DNA of 64,000 nucleotides from an unidentified bacterial endosymbiont (GTDB lineage Bacteria; Pseudomonadota; Gammaproteobacteria; Enterobacterales; Enterobacteriaceae): NCBI RefSeq assembly GCF_918797525.1, contig NZ_OU963893.1, positions 62,001 to 126,000 of the forward strand, read 5' to 3'. Shown piece by piece: positions 40,036 to 49,123 of this stretch (position 1 is its first letter; each line of letters starts with the position of its first letter). The notes under the pieces were generated by a model. It saw only the letters and a program-made list of their open reading frames with translations, ran no database searches and was not told where the DNA came from. The position numbers and the translations under genes were made by a program.

Positions 40036-40532
40036 CCTTTCACGATAACATCATTCGTCTCATTAATCTTTCCCATCACTGCATCTTCATACATACCTGC
40101 TATGTACCGATTTATTACCGCTGTATATTTCCTGCGGGCGGACCTGCTCGTCGGCAGGGTTAGGATGTCCGGCAGAAATACGCCGGAGAAAATTTTTGAG
40201 TAAAATGAGCGATACTGGATATACAGCCCATTTTGCGAGTGGCTGATCCGGTTTTCTCAATCGTCCCCGACAGAACATGTTCCCGGTGGAACGGACGATA
40301 GTGAAAATTGAGTGTTAGAATGGCTGAAAATGCACCTCTGCGTACTGGAACCAGAGCTGAAGATCGGCCTTTCAATCCTGATACCCTGTCATTCATAATA
40401 AGCGGTATGCCCTGTATTTGATTAAATTTGGAAATAATCATGTGCTGAAATGCACCATTAGCATCTATTTTCGTGTCTAACATACAAGTGAACTTTGATT
40501 AGGAATCTTATTGAGAAATATAGGCGAAAAAG
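40036..40532. other. Spacer with small hairpins, no convincing gene
   Basis: About 500 bp between the small ORF and the RHS-like gene. It includes TCCGGC/GCCGGA (40168-40187) and GTGC/GCAC hairpins. A 33-codon frame (40320-40421, starting MAENAPLRTGTRAEDRPFNP) lacks a ribosome site. A minus-strand frame at 40160-40483 is also open. I cannot assign either. Confidence 0.4.
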
Positions 40533-43500
40533 ATGAATACAACTTATTATACACAAACACCCAATTTTTCCAGTTCTTCATCATCCGATGTAGACCCCCG
40601 CACCCGGTTGTTTAGTTTTAACTACACATTAGCTACCTTAAATGGAAACAATCGTATGGGGCCAGGACTGGCGCTGTCCATAAGCTATAACCCTTCTTCC
40701 CCCAATGATTACTGGGCATTGGGAAAAGGAATTGAGCTTAGTCTTACTGTCTACGATAAAAATAATGGCACCTTGAATTTAAGTACTGGCGAGGTTTATA
40801 AGATAAACGACACAGGGGCATCTCCTGTAATTTTACAACAAAAAATCCCTTCGATTATCTTCACTCGCACAGATGCATATAATTATTGTGTGGTAGATAA
40901 AAATGGAAATGTCACCCTCCTGAAAGATTTACTGCAGAACGGTGTATTGCATACTGTTCAACTTTTGTCGCCTCTTGGTTTCAGTCTGACCCTAAACTGG
41001 AAAAACGCTAACTCCGGCTACGTTCTTTCAACGGTGACCGATGATAATAACAAAACACTTTGTTCTTTGACGTATGATTCAGCTGTGACTACCTTTACGG
41101 CCTTCCCTGATACAACAGAACGCTATGACATTGCTATGTCGAAAACCAATGGCTGCATGACGTCATTTTACCATTCCGAAATGGGCTCAAAATCGTTATG
41201 GCAGCTGTTTTATAAAGATGTTGGGATGGGGAACGGGCTGCAGACTCTTTATAAGATACAGTCCCCTACGGGGCTGATAAAAGAAGTTATTTACAACTAT
41301 GGCACGAATAGTGGCGTGATCCGTTTTCCTGAAAGTGCTGGTATTCCGCCGCTACCCGCAGTGACCCGACTGACTGTCTCCCCCGGGCAGGGTCAGCCCG
41401 ATATGGTTACTGATTATTATGCCACGGTCGGTAATAATGATTCGGTGAGCGCCTTCCCTGACTATCTCGGATATGACTATAAACTCGGTAGCGGATGGTC
41501 TGCGCAAAGCGATTATCTTTACGGCGAATATGATCCGGATTATACATACCAGACCATAATTCACCAGGCTGCTTGTGATGGTCAAAACGAAATCATCAGT
41601 ACATATACCTATAATAATTACCATCTGTTGATTTCTGTTGCCACCGTCCAGGGCGACGCCACACATACATTAACATCCAGATATTATCTTGACGATTACC
41701 CGTAAAAATCGTTTGACGAATTACCGTCACAATACCAGTTCCCTCAGATACAGGCCGAGTCCTGGACAAATAGTGAGAGGGGATGCTGGCAGGAAAATAC
41801 CTGTTATGAATATGATATTAACGGCAACCTGACTAAACAGACCACGTTGTGTGATGATGCAGGTTTGCCGACGGACCAAAGTACTGTAATAACGACGGCC
41901 TATTATTCAGCTGGTGGTGAAAACGACAGCCCCGATAAATTAACTGGATGCCCAGAAGATCCATGGGGATTTACACACTGGGTGAAATATCAGCAAACGA
42001 TACCGCCAGTTTTATATAGCTATAATGATGTCCCCACCAGAACGACTTTTCATCGTTATCAGTCCTTAAACACGCTTGATGGTTCGCCTGTAACAACAGC
42101 AATTTTTACCTGCACAGGAGACATTACAGAGTTCTGATCCAACGTCCTCCACAACATTAATGAATGAAATTTTCAGCTTTGACGATAATAAATCATCACC
42201 CACTTTTGGGCGTATTAATTGTCGGACTAATACGGTATTCGATGCTGACGGTCATGGCTATATGCAAACCGCGGTACCGGAATGGAAGATGGATGCTAAC
42301 ACCGTTACCTGCACCAACATGTTAACAACGCATGATGGGTTAACTCAATCGTCAACATTGTCTAAATCCAGCTATACCGGTCGAGTTATTTCAGTAATTG
42401 ATAACCTGAAGAACGCTGAAAATTATTATTACGATACGCTGGGACGGCTAAATCTTATTTCACATAACTCCGGTACTGATTATGAATCTACTTCAACCCT
42501 GACTTATACATTATCTTTTTCTTCAGATTATGCTGTGAGCGAAATCTCGACCGTCATCAGGAATGAAACAACGGGTGTCATTAAAAAAATCTTCTTTGAT
42601 GGTATGGGAAGACCCATCTCGACTCAACTGAATGGCGCTGATTTTAACCTGCCTGACACCCTGTTTGAAACCTCTTCTATTGTATACGATGCCTGGGGAC
42701 GACTGTCTTCAAAAGACATCACCGATGTTTCATATGATGGAAAGGCATACACATATTATTCCTCTTCTGTGCATACTGAATATGATAACTGGGGACAACA
42801 AAAATCCGTGGTGAGCTCGGAGGGTAGCGCGCATATTAATTATATTGATCCGGTTAAAAGATATGAATTAAGCCAGGTAAAATCCACGGATGAATCATTA
42901 ATTCTTGGCTCAACAAAAATCGAGTTTACTCCTCAGGGAACCCCATTCAGACAAACCGTCCGCGATAAAAATGATAATGACTATGCAGTGACAGATTATG
43001 AATATGATGGTTTGGGCCGGTTACGTAAGGTTATTGATCCCCTCAATCATGTTACATCATTGACCTATGATTTATTTAATCGGGTACAGGAAAAAATACT
43101 GCCTAATAATTCAGTAATTAGTTGGACCTATGTTCCATTTATTCCGGGGAATACCCCACAAACGATTTCCATGAATGGGACTGTCGTCGGTTCAAGGGAG
43201 ATTGATGGTTTAGGCCGTTGTAAGGGTATGACTTGTGGTGGACGCTATGAGTCGGCACGGTTTACGGGTTCAGAAATGGCACCGTACAATACAACCGATG
43301 CTGCCAAAAATACGCTGAATTATACGTGGGTGCCGGAACTTAATAATGCGCCTGATACCATTATTGGGACAGATATCAATCAATCATTTAGCTATGATAA
43401 ACCTACCGGTCATTTGTACTCTGCGAAAGAGCAGAACTCAAGAGACATTACTTTTTCGTGGTATGCTTCGGGGCTTACCGATGAACAGGTTTTTTCTGAC

Positions 43501-44418
43501 AACACCTCTGCAGACGTTGATATTAAACAATCTTGGTCACTGAAAGGGCTTACGATGGGTTACCAGGACATTGCGGGTAACAATATTTTTCTGGGCTATG
43601 ATCAATTTGGACGCTATCAGACGATATTAGATCCACTTGTATCATCCACGGTTCATTATGATTCAGTTGGACGTCTAATTAAGCAGGAATGTACTTCAGA
43701 TTCCGATCAACTGATTACAGAACTCATTCTTGATGACTTTAGCCGTGAACACCAACGGACACTTTCAGCCTCGTCAGGTAGCAAGCTTGCAGTTACACAA
43801 ACTTTCTATCCAAATAATCAACTCCATACCCGCACAACCACGCTGGGTGAGGAAATAGTAAGAGATGAAACATTCATTTATGATAGCTGCAATCGCCTGA
43901 CTAATTACTCCTGTAATGGCAGCAATTTACCCGTTGATGCTTATAATAATGCCATTACTGCACTGGATTTCCTGCTTGATGATTTCAACAATATTACTCA
44001 GTGCAATACTACTTTAGCAGATGGTTCTCAGGATATTGCTATATATTACTTTGAAAATGCTCAGGATCCATGCCAGTTAACCTCGGTGACTCACTCATTG
44101 AGCACACTTTATCCACAAAGTATCGCGCTTACCTACGATGATAATGGGCGAATGAAGACCGATGAAGCGGGTCGTCGTTTAACTTATGATTCTGCTGGAC
44201 GCCTTACCTCTATTTCCGGTTCCGATGGAAATAGCACTTATGGATACGATGCGTTAGATACACTGATAACGCAGTCTATTAATGGCAGTAATACCCGTTC
44301 CTTATATTACCTCGGAAGTAAGTTACTGACTGAAGTACATTCGGAACAAAAGCAGCAGTCTCGTTATATCCCAGGCGCCTTCGGTACTATAGCCCTAAGT
44401 GATGAACCTGCCCATTAA
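40533..44418 (+). pseudogene. RHS/YD-repeat protein (Tc toxin C-like shell), broken by a stop and a frameshift
   Basis: Three consecutive open segments read as one RHS protein of about 1,290 residues. Segment 1 (40533-41702) has the family N-terminus (DVDPRTRLFSFNYTLATLNGNN, then a beta-rich region). It ends at TAA 41703-41705, but the same frame continues cleanly to 42137. Segment 3 (42160-44418) lies one frame further on and contains many YD motifs: YDTLGRLN, YDAWGRLS, YDGLGRLR, YDQFGRYQ, YDSVGRLI, YDDNGRMK and YDSAGRLT. RHS shells encapsulate a C-terminal effector. The usual core motif is missing here and is instead encoded by the next gene. Start ATG 40533 has only a weak GGCGA upstream. 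AT content is visibly above that of the flanking atp and glm genes. Sequencing error cannot be excluded for either lesion. Confidence 0.8.
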
Positions 44419-44431
44419 GTAATATCTTTTT

Positions 44432-44456
44432 CCAGCTCTTTTTTGAAGGGAGCTGG
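44432..44456 (+). repeat. Intercistronic hairpin between RHS shell and core genes
   Basis: CCAGCTC (44432-44438) and GAGCTGG (44450-44456) form a stem 14 bases after the shell stop codon. There is no U run, so it is more likely an mRNA-processing or stabilising hairpin than a terminator. Confidence 0.5.
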
Positions 44457-44508
44457 CTTCGTTAAGTATCACCGTATTTTATTATTGTATTTACTAAGGA
44501 GTTTTATA

Positions 44509-45711
44509 ATGACATTACAACTAACGGGTAATGACTGGCATGGCAGTCCTCTGCAAACATTATCACAGGGAGGCACCCGTTTATTGAACTGGATTCCATA
44601 TGGTGCAACCGCTCCCCGTGTCGGTAGCGTTGTACCGCTGCCGGGGTTTAATGGCGAGCGTCAGGATCCCTGTACCGGGGTTTCTCATCTGGGAAATGGC
44701 TACCGGGCCTACAGTCCTGCCCTGCGCCGTTTCACCTGCCCGGACAGCGAAAGTCCGTTTGGCGTCGGGGGGATTAATGCCTATGCCTACTGTAATGCTG
44801 ATCCGGTAAACCAGACGGACCCGAGCGGTCATGGGCCGGTCACCTGGCTGCTGAGGATGGCTATCAGGGCTGGCGTTAGAATCGGTCTGAAAGAAGCCCT
44901 TGCTGAAGGGATGGCAACCACGCTGGCGACGGTCGGAAAAATTGAAACCGGGCTGGAGCTGGCATCCTCTGCGGCAACCGGCATCGCCAGCGCGTCACTG
45001 GCCGGCAGTAACCCGCAACTTGCGGCGAAGCTGGGCTGGGCATCCATCGGTCTCGGTTTAGCCGGTGGCCTGGATGATGCTATTGAACTGGGAGCACGGG
45101 TACGTCGTGGAATGAAAGGCTTGTCGGAGAAACTTTCCCGCACCGCCAATTTCAGTGCCAGCCAGCCAGTGAGACTGGGTGGTAATATGAAGCATATCGA
45201 TATGCTTTTTAATGGAGTATATACCTTTGAAGATACCTACAAGGGAGGGAGGCGGTTGAATATTGTTTCGCATGGCGCATTTATTGATGGAACCTCTTAC
45301 CTCTTTACCGAGGGCAGAGGGGGCAGACAGTTTATTCATGCCGAAGAAATCGCCAATGTGCTGTCATCAAGATACAGCCTTGATGAATATCATTCCCTGC
45401 GTGTACTGGCCTGCCATTCTGCAGAGGGGGGCGAAAATGCCTTCGGTGCTATCTTGCAGCGAATAACAGGAAAAGAGGTTAAAGCGTTTGACGGTACCCT
45501 TGATGGAAATTTCGAACCCGGTTCATTTACCGATCTTCTTGCTGATGCAGAAAGAAATGGAATGTATCAGAACCTTGTTACCACTCTTGAGACAAAACAT
45601 GGATTCAAAGCGTATAAAAAAAATCCATACACGCTATTCACTACAGATCGGCAAGAGGTTCAGAAATGGTGGTCATGGCAATATAAACCTGTACATTTTC
45701 CTCCCCGGTAA
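44509..45711 (+). CDS. Orphan RHS-core protein with C-terminal putative effector domain
   Basis: 400 aa from ATG 44509, with AAGGAG eight bases upstream. Residues 1-45 resemble the last shell strands of RHS proteins (LTGNDWHGSPLQTL, WIPYG). Residues 46-108 are the RHS-repeat-associated core: GFNGERQDPCTGVSHLGNGY, SPDSESPFG-like CPDSESPFG, NAYAYCNADPVNQTDPSGH. After the core comes an Ala/Gly-rich helical linker (about 115-205), then a unique C-terminal domain. That domain has NIVSHG with His255 and VLACHSAEGG with Cys302, 47 residues apart, a spacing seen in caspase-like (clan CD) peptidases and CHAT domains. The protease idea is inference. In related proteins the core is fused to the shell; here it is a separate gene downstream. 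No immunity gene is recognised. A hairpin at 45819-45860 follows. Confidence 0.8.
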   Translation: MTLQLTGNDWHGSPLQTLSQGGTRLLNWIPYGATAPRVGSVVPLPGFNGERQDPCTGVSHLGNGYRAYSPALRRFTCPDSESPFGVGGINAYAYCNADPVNQTDPSGHGPVTWLLRMAIRAGVRIGLKEALAEGMATTLATVGKIETGLELASSAATGIASASLAGSNPQLAAKLGWASIGLGLAGGLDDAIELGARVRRGMKGLSEKLSRTANFSASQPVRLGGNMKHIDMLFNGVYTFEDTYKGGRRLNIVSHGAFIDGTSYLFTEGRGGRQFIHAEEIANVLSSRYSLDEYHSLRVLACHSAEGGENAFGAILQRITGKEVKAFDGTLDGNFEPGSFTDLLADAERNGMYQNLVTTLETKHGFKAYKKNPYTLFTTDRQEVQKWWSWQYKPVHFPPR

Positions 45712-45818
45712 TAACAAACCACATCATGGAGTTTTAAAAAATTAACTTCAGGTCAGAAATTTTCCCTCTGTCCGTGGCAACCATTTTGTGAGTCAAAAAA
45801 TAAATCTTTGCCTGTTTA

Positions 45819-45860
45819 TTCCTGGAGGAAGCGGTCAATGAAGCTCCTTCCAGGAATTTT
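45819..45860 (+). promoter_or_regulatory. Hairpin that covers the ribosome site and start of a small ORF
   Basis: TTCCTGGA (45819-45826) and TCCAGGAA (45849-45856) form the stem, extended by partial GGAAGC/GCTCC pairing, followed by TTTT. It could be the terminator of the RHS-core gene. It also buries the GGAGG (45824-45828) of the following 37-codon ORF, so it could equally control translation. Confidence 0.55.
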
Positions 45861-45951
45861 ACTTACTGTTAAAAGAAGATTATCAGGCAGGTTGAATACT
45901 TATCATGCCATGAAATTTAAGGGATATCGTATGTTATTGCATATTCAATAA
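45838..45951 (+). CDS. Putative 37-aa basic small protein
   Basis: ATG 45838 has a consensus GGAGG nine bases upstream. The product starts MKLLPGILLTVKRRLSGRL and is rich in Lys, Arg and Leu with no acidic residues. It lies directly after the RHS-core gene, where an immunity gene would be expected, but it is very small and unlike known immunity proteins. Its ribosome site is inside a stable hairpin. It may be chance; I give it low weight. Confidence 0.3.
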   Translation: MKLLPGILLTVKRRLSGRLNTYHAMKFKGYRMLLHIQ

Positions 45952-46050
45952 GGGGTGATAACGCTGTAATGAAGATGTCTGCAAAAAAAGAAACAATTAC
46001 ATCAGATAATAAATAAAGACAGTAAATGCACTATATTTAAGTATGCATAC

Positions 46051-46086
46051 CGTCTGAATGATATTGACAGACTGTTCATTCAGACG
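46051..46086. promoter_or_regulatory. Perfect 11-bp inverted repeat upstream of the 354-aa gene
   Basis: CGTCTGAATGA (46051-46061) and TCATTCAGACG (46076-46086) surround a 14-bp loop that itself contains a further CAGAC (46068-46072), so two alternative pairings of the first GTCTG are possible. It lies 43 bp before the start codon. It may be an operator or a 5'-UTR switch. Confidence 0.55.
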
Positions 46087-46128
46087 ACTCTCGGAATACT
46101 AAATTAAATTTAATGGAGGATGACGAAT

Positions 46129-47193
46129 ATGTCATGGAATAATGTATCAGGTGTTTCTAAATTCAATCTCTGGGCTGAATCAAACTCAACCAGCGAAGGC
46201 GATGATGCTAATTTATATGTTAATGACCGCCATCAGGTGAAAATTACTGTGGGATTAAGCTTTGCCCTACTAGATCCTTCAGTATCAGGACCTTCAGATG
46301 ATGAAGTCAGGAAAGGACTCTCACTCATTAATAATAATGATGGCGGTGAGTTACAGCATTTAATTATCAGGGATAAAGGCGATTATACAGCTATTTATGA
46401 ACCTGGCCAGGTGACAAAAAAGACTGACGTTAAGGGTTCAGATTACCAACATGAAATTGTTTTTTATTTAGCCAGTAATAAAACAGTCAATCCGGATATC
46501 GCCAGCGAAGAAGTCTCTGTTCGGTTGACATATACAGATGCCAATGGGGATACATATACTGATGATATGTCGGCACAGGGACAATATTATGAAAAGGATT
46601 ATGTAAAAGTCACCTGCTACGCTCAGAAAAAATATACAACTTCTGACTTTTCATTAAGTAAAGAGGAAATCAATGCTACATGGCATCCAAACAGCGGCGA
46701 CCATACAACAGATTATACCACCTATCTTTTGCGATTAAAAATGAGCGGGGATTATTATCGTATCCAGGCCATGAGTATGGAAAATGCTTCACAGAGCGAA
46801 GTTAACATTAATTATGATCACTGTATCGGGTGGATGGCAGAAAAAACTTCTGCTGTAATGTGGGATTCATGCTCTGATTGCTTTGCTATCACAAGTCATA
46901 CGGGTATAGGCAAACAAACGTATGCATACGATCTTTATGCCTATTATAATACCAACCCAGGGAGTTACTCCGGAAACAGTGTTGGTTATCATTCAGTCAC
47001 GATTGATCAGGGAGATAATGAATTTATTTTTATCTCCACTTATATCACTTACAAGGCTAAAATTGCATCGGATTCATATCTTGAATATCATTATTTTGAT
47101 ACTTACGATCAGTTTGGCAATTTCTGTGTGATCAGGATGCTTCTGGATTCAACTGATAAACAGGTATTTCCAAGTATAAGTAATGTTGAGTGA
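46129..47193 (+). CDS. Protein of unknown function next to the RHS module
   Basis: 354 aa. I start at ATG 46129, nine bases after GGAGG; ATG 46120 abuts the ribosome site and is unlikely. I do not recognise a named domain. There is no signal peptide or membrane span. The sequence is rich in Thr, Ser, Tyr, Asp and Asn, and looks largely beta-stranded. Five or so Cys are present, including DSCSDC near residue 250. The N-terminal part (YVNDRHQVKITVG, then SGPSDDEVRKGLSLIN) recalls, from memory only, uncharacterised proteins found near Tc/RHS genes in Photorhabdus and Pseudomonas. Base composition is AT-rich like the RHS genes, so it probably arrived with them. It could be a secreted partner, receptor-binding or immunity protein; none of these is shown. 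Confidence 0.7.
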   Translation: MSWNNVSGVSKFNLWAESNSTSEGDDANLYVNDRHQVKITVGLSFALLDPSVSGPSDDEVRKGLSLINNNDGGELQHLIIRDKGDYTAIYEPGQVTKKTDVKGSDYQHEIVFYLASNKTVNPDIASEEVSVRLTYTDANGDTYTDDMSAQGQYYEKDYVKVTCYAQKKYTTSDFSLSKEEINATWHPNSGDHTTDYTTYLLRLKMSGDYYRIQAMSMENASQSEVNINYDHCIGWMAEKTSAVMWDSCSDCFAITSHTGIGKQTYAYDLYAYYNTNPGSYSGNSVGYHSVTIDQGDNEFIFISTYITYKAKIASDSYLEYHYFDTYDQFGNFCVIRMLLDSTDKQVFPSISNVE

Positions 47194-47207
47194 GGTTAAT
47201 TATCCTG

Positions 47208-47235
47208 TGGGGCTGAACTTATTGGCCTCATTTTT
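47208..47235 (+). terminator. Possible terminator after the 354-aa gene
   Basis: TGGGGC (47208-47213) pairs with GCCTCA (47225-47230), with one G-T pair, and is followed by TTTTT. Confidence 0.45.
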
Positions 47236-47601
47236 CATTTCATTACCGGAAAAAACGGGAGGGGACGTTGAGCGGATCGAAACCGCCCGGATCGCCGCAG
47301 ACGCTATCTGAATCACTGCGTAGCGCTGGTTATCGCTTTTCAGCGAGAGGTAAAATCTAGCGTTCTGCCCTTTATTCATGCCCCAAAAAAATAGCTAAGC
47401 TGTTGTGTGTACTAGCGACTTACCGCGAAAATGCGACTTTCCAGAGAAAAAGTGATTTACTCTGCCCCTAAAACTATCCTCAAATAGCCATTAATGGCCG
47501 ATGTTGAACGTTTTATCATCACTCCATTTTATGGCGCAAAATATGTAGTATTTACAACGTCAAAGGGTTTTACTTCACACTAAATTACAGTCAGGACGCG
47601 T
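47236..47601. other. Upstream region of glmU
   Basis: About 370 bp between the accessory block and glmU. The part nearest glmU (about 47400-47580) is AT-rich and should hold the glmUS promoters, but I cannot fix NagC sites or a clear -35/-10. The part at 47260-47350 is GC-richer than the accessory genes and has no open frame I can name, so the right edge of the insertion is probably here. Confidence 0.4.
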
Positions 47602-48969
47602 ATGTTGAACAATACGATGAGCGTGGTCATCCTTGCCGCAGGTAAAGGCACCCGCATGTATTCCGATCTTCCGAAGGTGCTGCACACTCTGGCAGGAAAG
47701 CCAATGGTGCAGCATGTTATTGATGCTGCGAATGAGCTTGGGGCTCACCAGGTGCATTTGGTCTACGGCCACGGTGGCGATCTGCTAAAAGAAACGCTGG
47801 CTGATGCCAAACTCAACTGGGTACTTCAGGCAGAGCAACTGGGTACTGGCCATGCGATGCAGCAGGCAGCCCCGTATTTTGCGGACGATGAAGATATCCT
47901 GATGCTTTACGGCGACGTTCCGCTGATTTCCGTGGAAACGCTCATCCGCCTGCGTGCAGCCAAACCGCAGGGCGGCATCGGTCTGTTAACCGTGGTGCTG
48001 GACGATCCGAGCGGTTATGGACGTATTACCCGTGAAAACGGCAAGGTAACGGGTATCGTTGAGCATAAAGATGCCAGCGAAGAACAGCGTCAAATCCCGG
48101 AAATTAACACCGGGATCCTGATTGCCAATGGCGCAGATATGAAGCGCTGGCTGTCGAAGCTGAACAATAACAATGCTCAGGGCGAATACTACATCACCGA
48201 TATCATTGCGATGGCGTATCAGGAAGGGCGTGAAATTGCCGCCGTCCACCCGGCTTGCATCAGCGAAACCGACGGCGTGAATAATCGCCTGCAGCTTTCC
48301 CGTCTGGAGCGTATTTATCAGTCCGGGCAGGCAGAGAAACTGCTGCTGGCGGGTGTGATGTTGCGCGATCCGGCGCGTTTTGACCTGCGCGGAAGCTTGT
48401 CTCATGGGCGCGACGTTGAAATTGATACTAACGTTATTCTTGAAGGTAATGTCACGCTGGGCAACCGCGTCAAAATTGGCACGGGCTGTGTGATCAAAAA
48501 CAGCGTTATCGGTGACGATTGTGAAATTAGCCCCTACAGCGTGGTGGAAGATGCCACGCTTAACGCGGCATGTACCATTGGTCCGTTTGCACGTTTGCGC
48601 CCGGGGGCGAAGCTACTGGAAGGCGCTCACGTGGGTAACTTCGTTGAGATGAAAAAAGCGCGCCTGGGTAAAGGCTCCAAAGCCGGTCACCTGACCTATC
48701 TGGGCGATGCGGAAATTGGCGATAACGTGAATATTGGCGCAGGGACAATCACCTGTAACTACGACGGTGCCAACAAGTTTAAAACCATCATCGGCGATGA
48801 TGTGTTTGTCGGTTCAGATACCCAGCTGGTGGCTCCTGTGACCGTAGGCAACGGTGTAACCATTGCCGCCGGAACTACCGTCACGCGCGATGTGGCGGAG
48901 AATGAACTGGTTTTAAGCCGCGTTCCGCAGATCAACAAGCAGGGCTGGAAACGTCCGGTGAAGAAGTAA
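47602..48969 (+). CDS. glmU: Bifunctional UDP-GlcNAc pyrophosphorylase / glucosamine-1-P acetyltransferase GlmU
   Basis: 455 aa (456 in E. coli). It makes UDP-N-acetylglucosamine for peptidoglycan and LPS. The N-terminal uridylyltransferase domain has [17 protein letters not shown] (residues about 11-27). The C-terminal half is a left-handed beta-helix of hexapeptide repeats with the acetyltransferase site ([31 protein letters not shown]). It forms an operon with glmS, 154 bp downstream. Confidence 0.98.
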   Translation: MLNNTMSVVILAAGKGTRMYSDLPKVLHTLAGKPMVQHVIDAANELGAHQVHLVYGHGGDLLKETLADAKLNWVLQAEQLGTGHAMQQAAPYFADDEDILMLYGDVPLISVETLIRLRAAKPQGGIGLLTVVLDDPSGYGRITRENGKVTGIVEHKDASEEQRQIPEINTGILIANGADMKRWLSKLNNNNAQGEYYITDIIAMAYQEGREIAAVHPACISETDGVNNRLQLSRLERIYQSGQAEKLLLAGVMLRDPARFDLRGSLSHGRDVEIDTNVILEGNVTLGNRVKIGTGCVIKNSVIGDDCEISPYSVVEDATLNAACTIGPFARLRPGAKLLEGAHVGNFVEMKKARLGKGSKAGHLTYLGDAEIGDNVNIGAGTITCNYDGANKFKTIIGDDVFVGSDTQLVAPVTVGNGVTIAAGTTVTRDVAENELVLSRVPQINKQGWKRPVKK

Positions 48970-49123
48970 AAGCATTTTCGGGATGAGGGGATAACATAAT
49001 CCCCTCCCATGAGCAGTACCCATAAAAATAACCCCACTCTCTACAAGGCTCGGGGCGCCCGGAAAGGGCAAATACAGGTCAGCGACAACGCAGGCATCAT
49101 GCCTAAATTCGGAATCTAAAACT

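Noticed and set aside
40160..40483. 107-codon minus-strand frame before the RHS gene
   Set aside because: No ribosome site and no recognisable domain. Part of it lies in a possible dispersed repeat.
45838..45951. 37-aa ORF as the immunity gene for the RHS-core protein
   Set aside because: Position is suggestive, but it is much smaller than known RHS immunity proteins and lacks acidic residues. Kept only as a low-confidence ORF.
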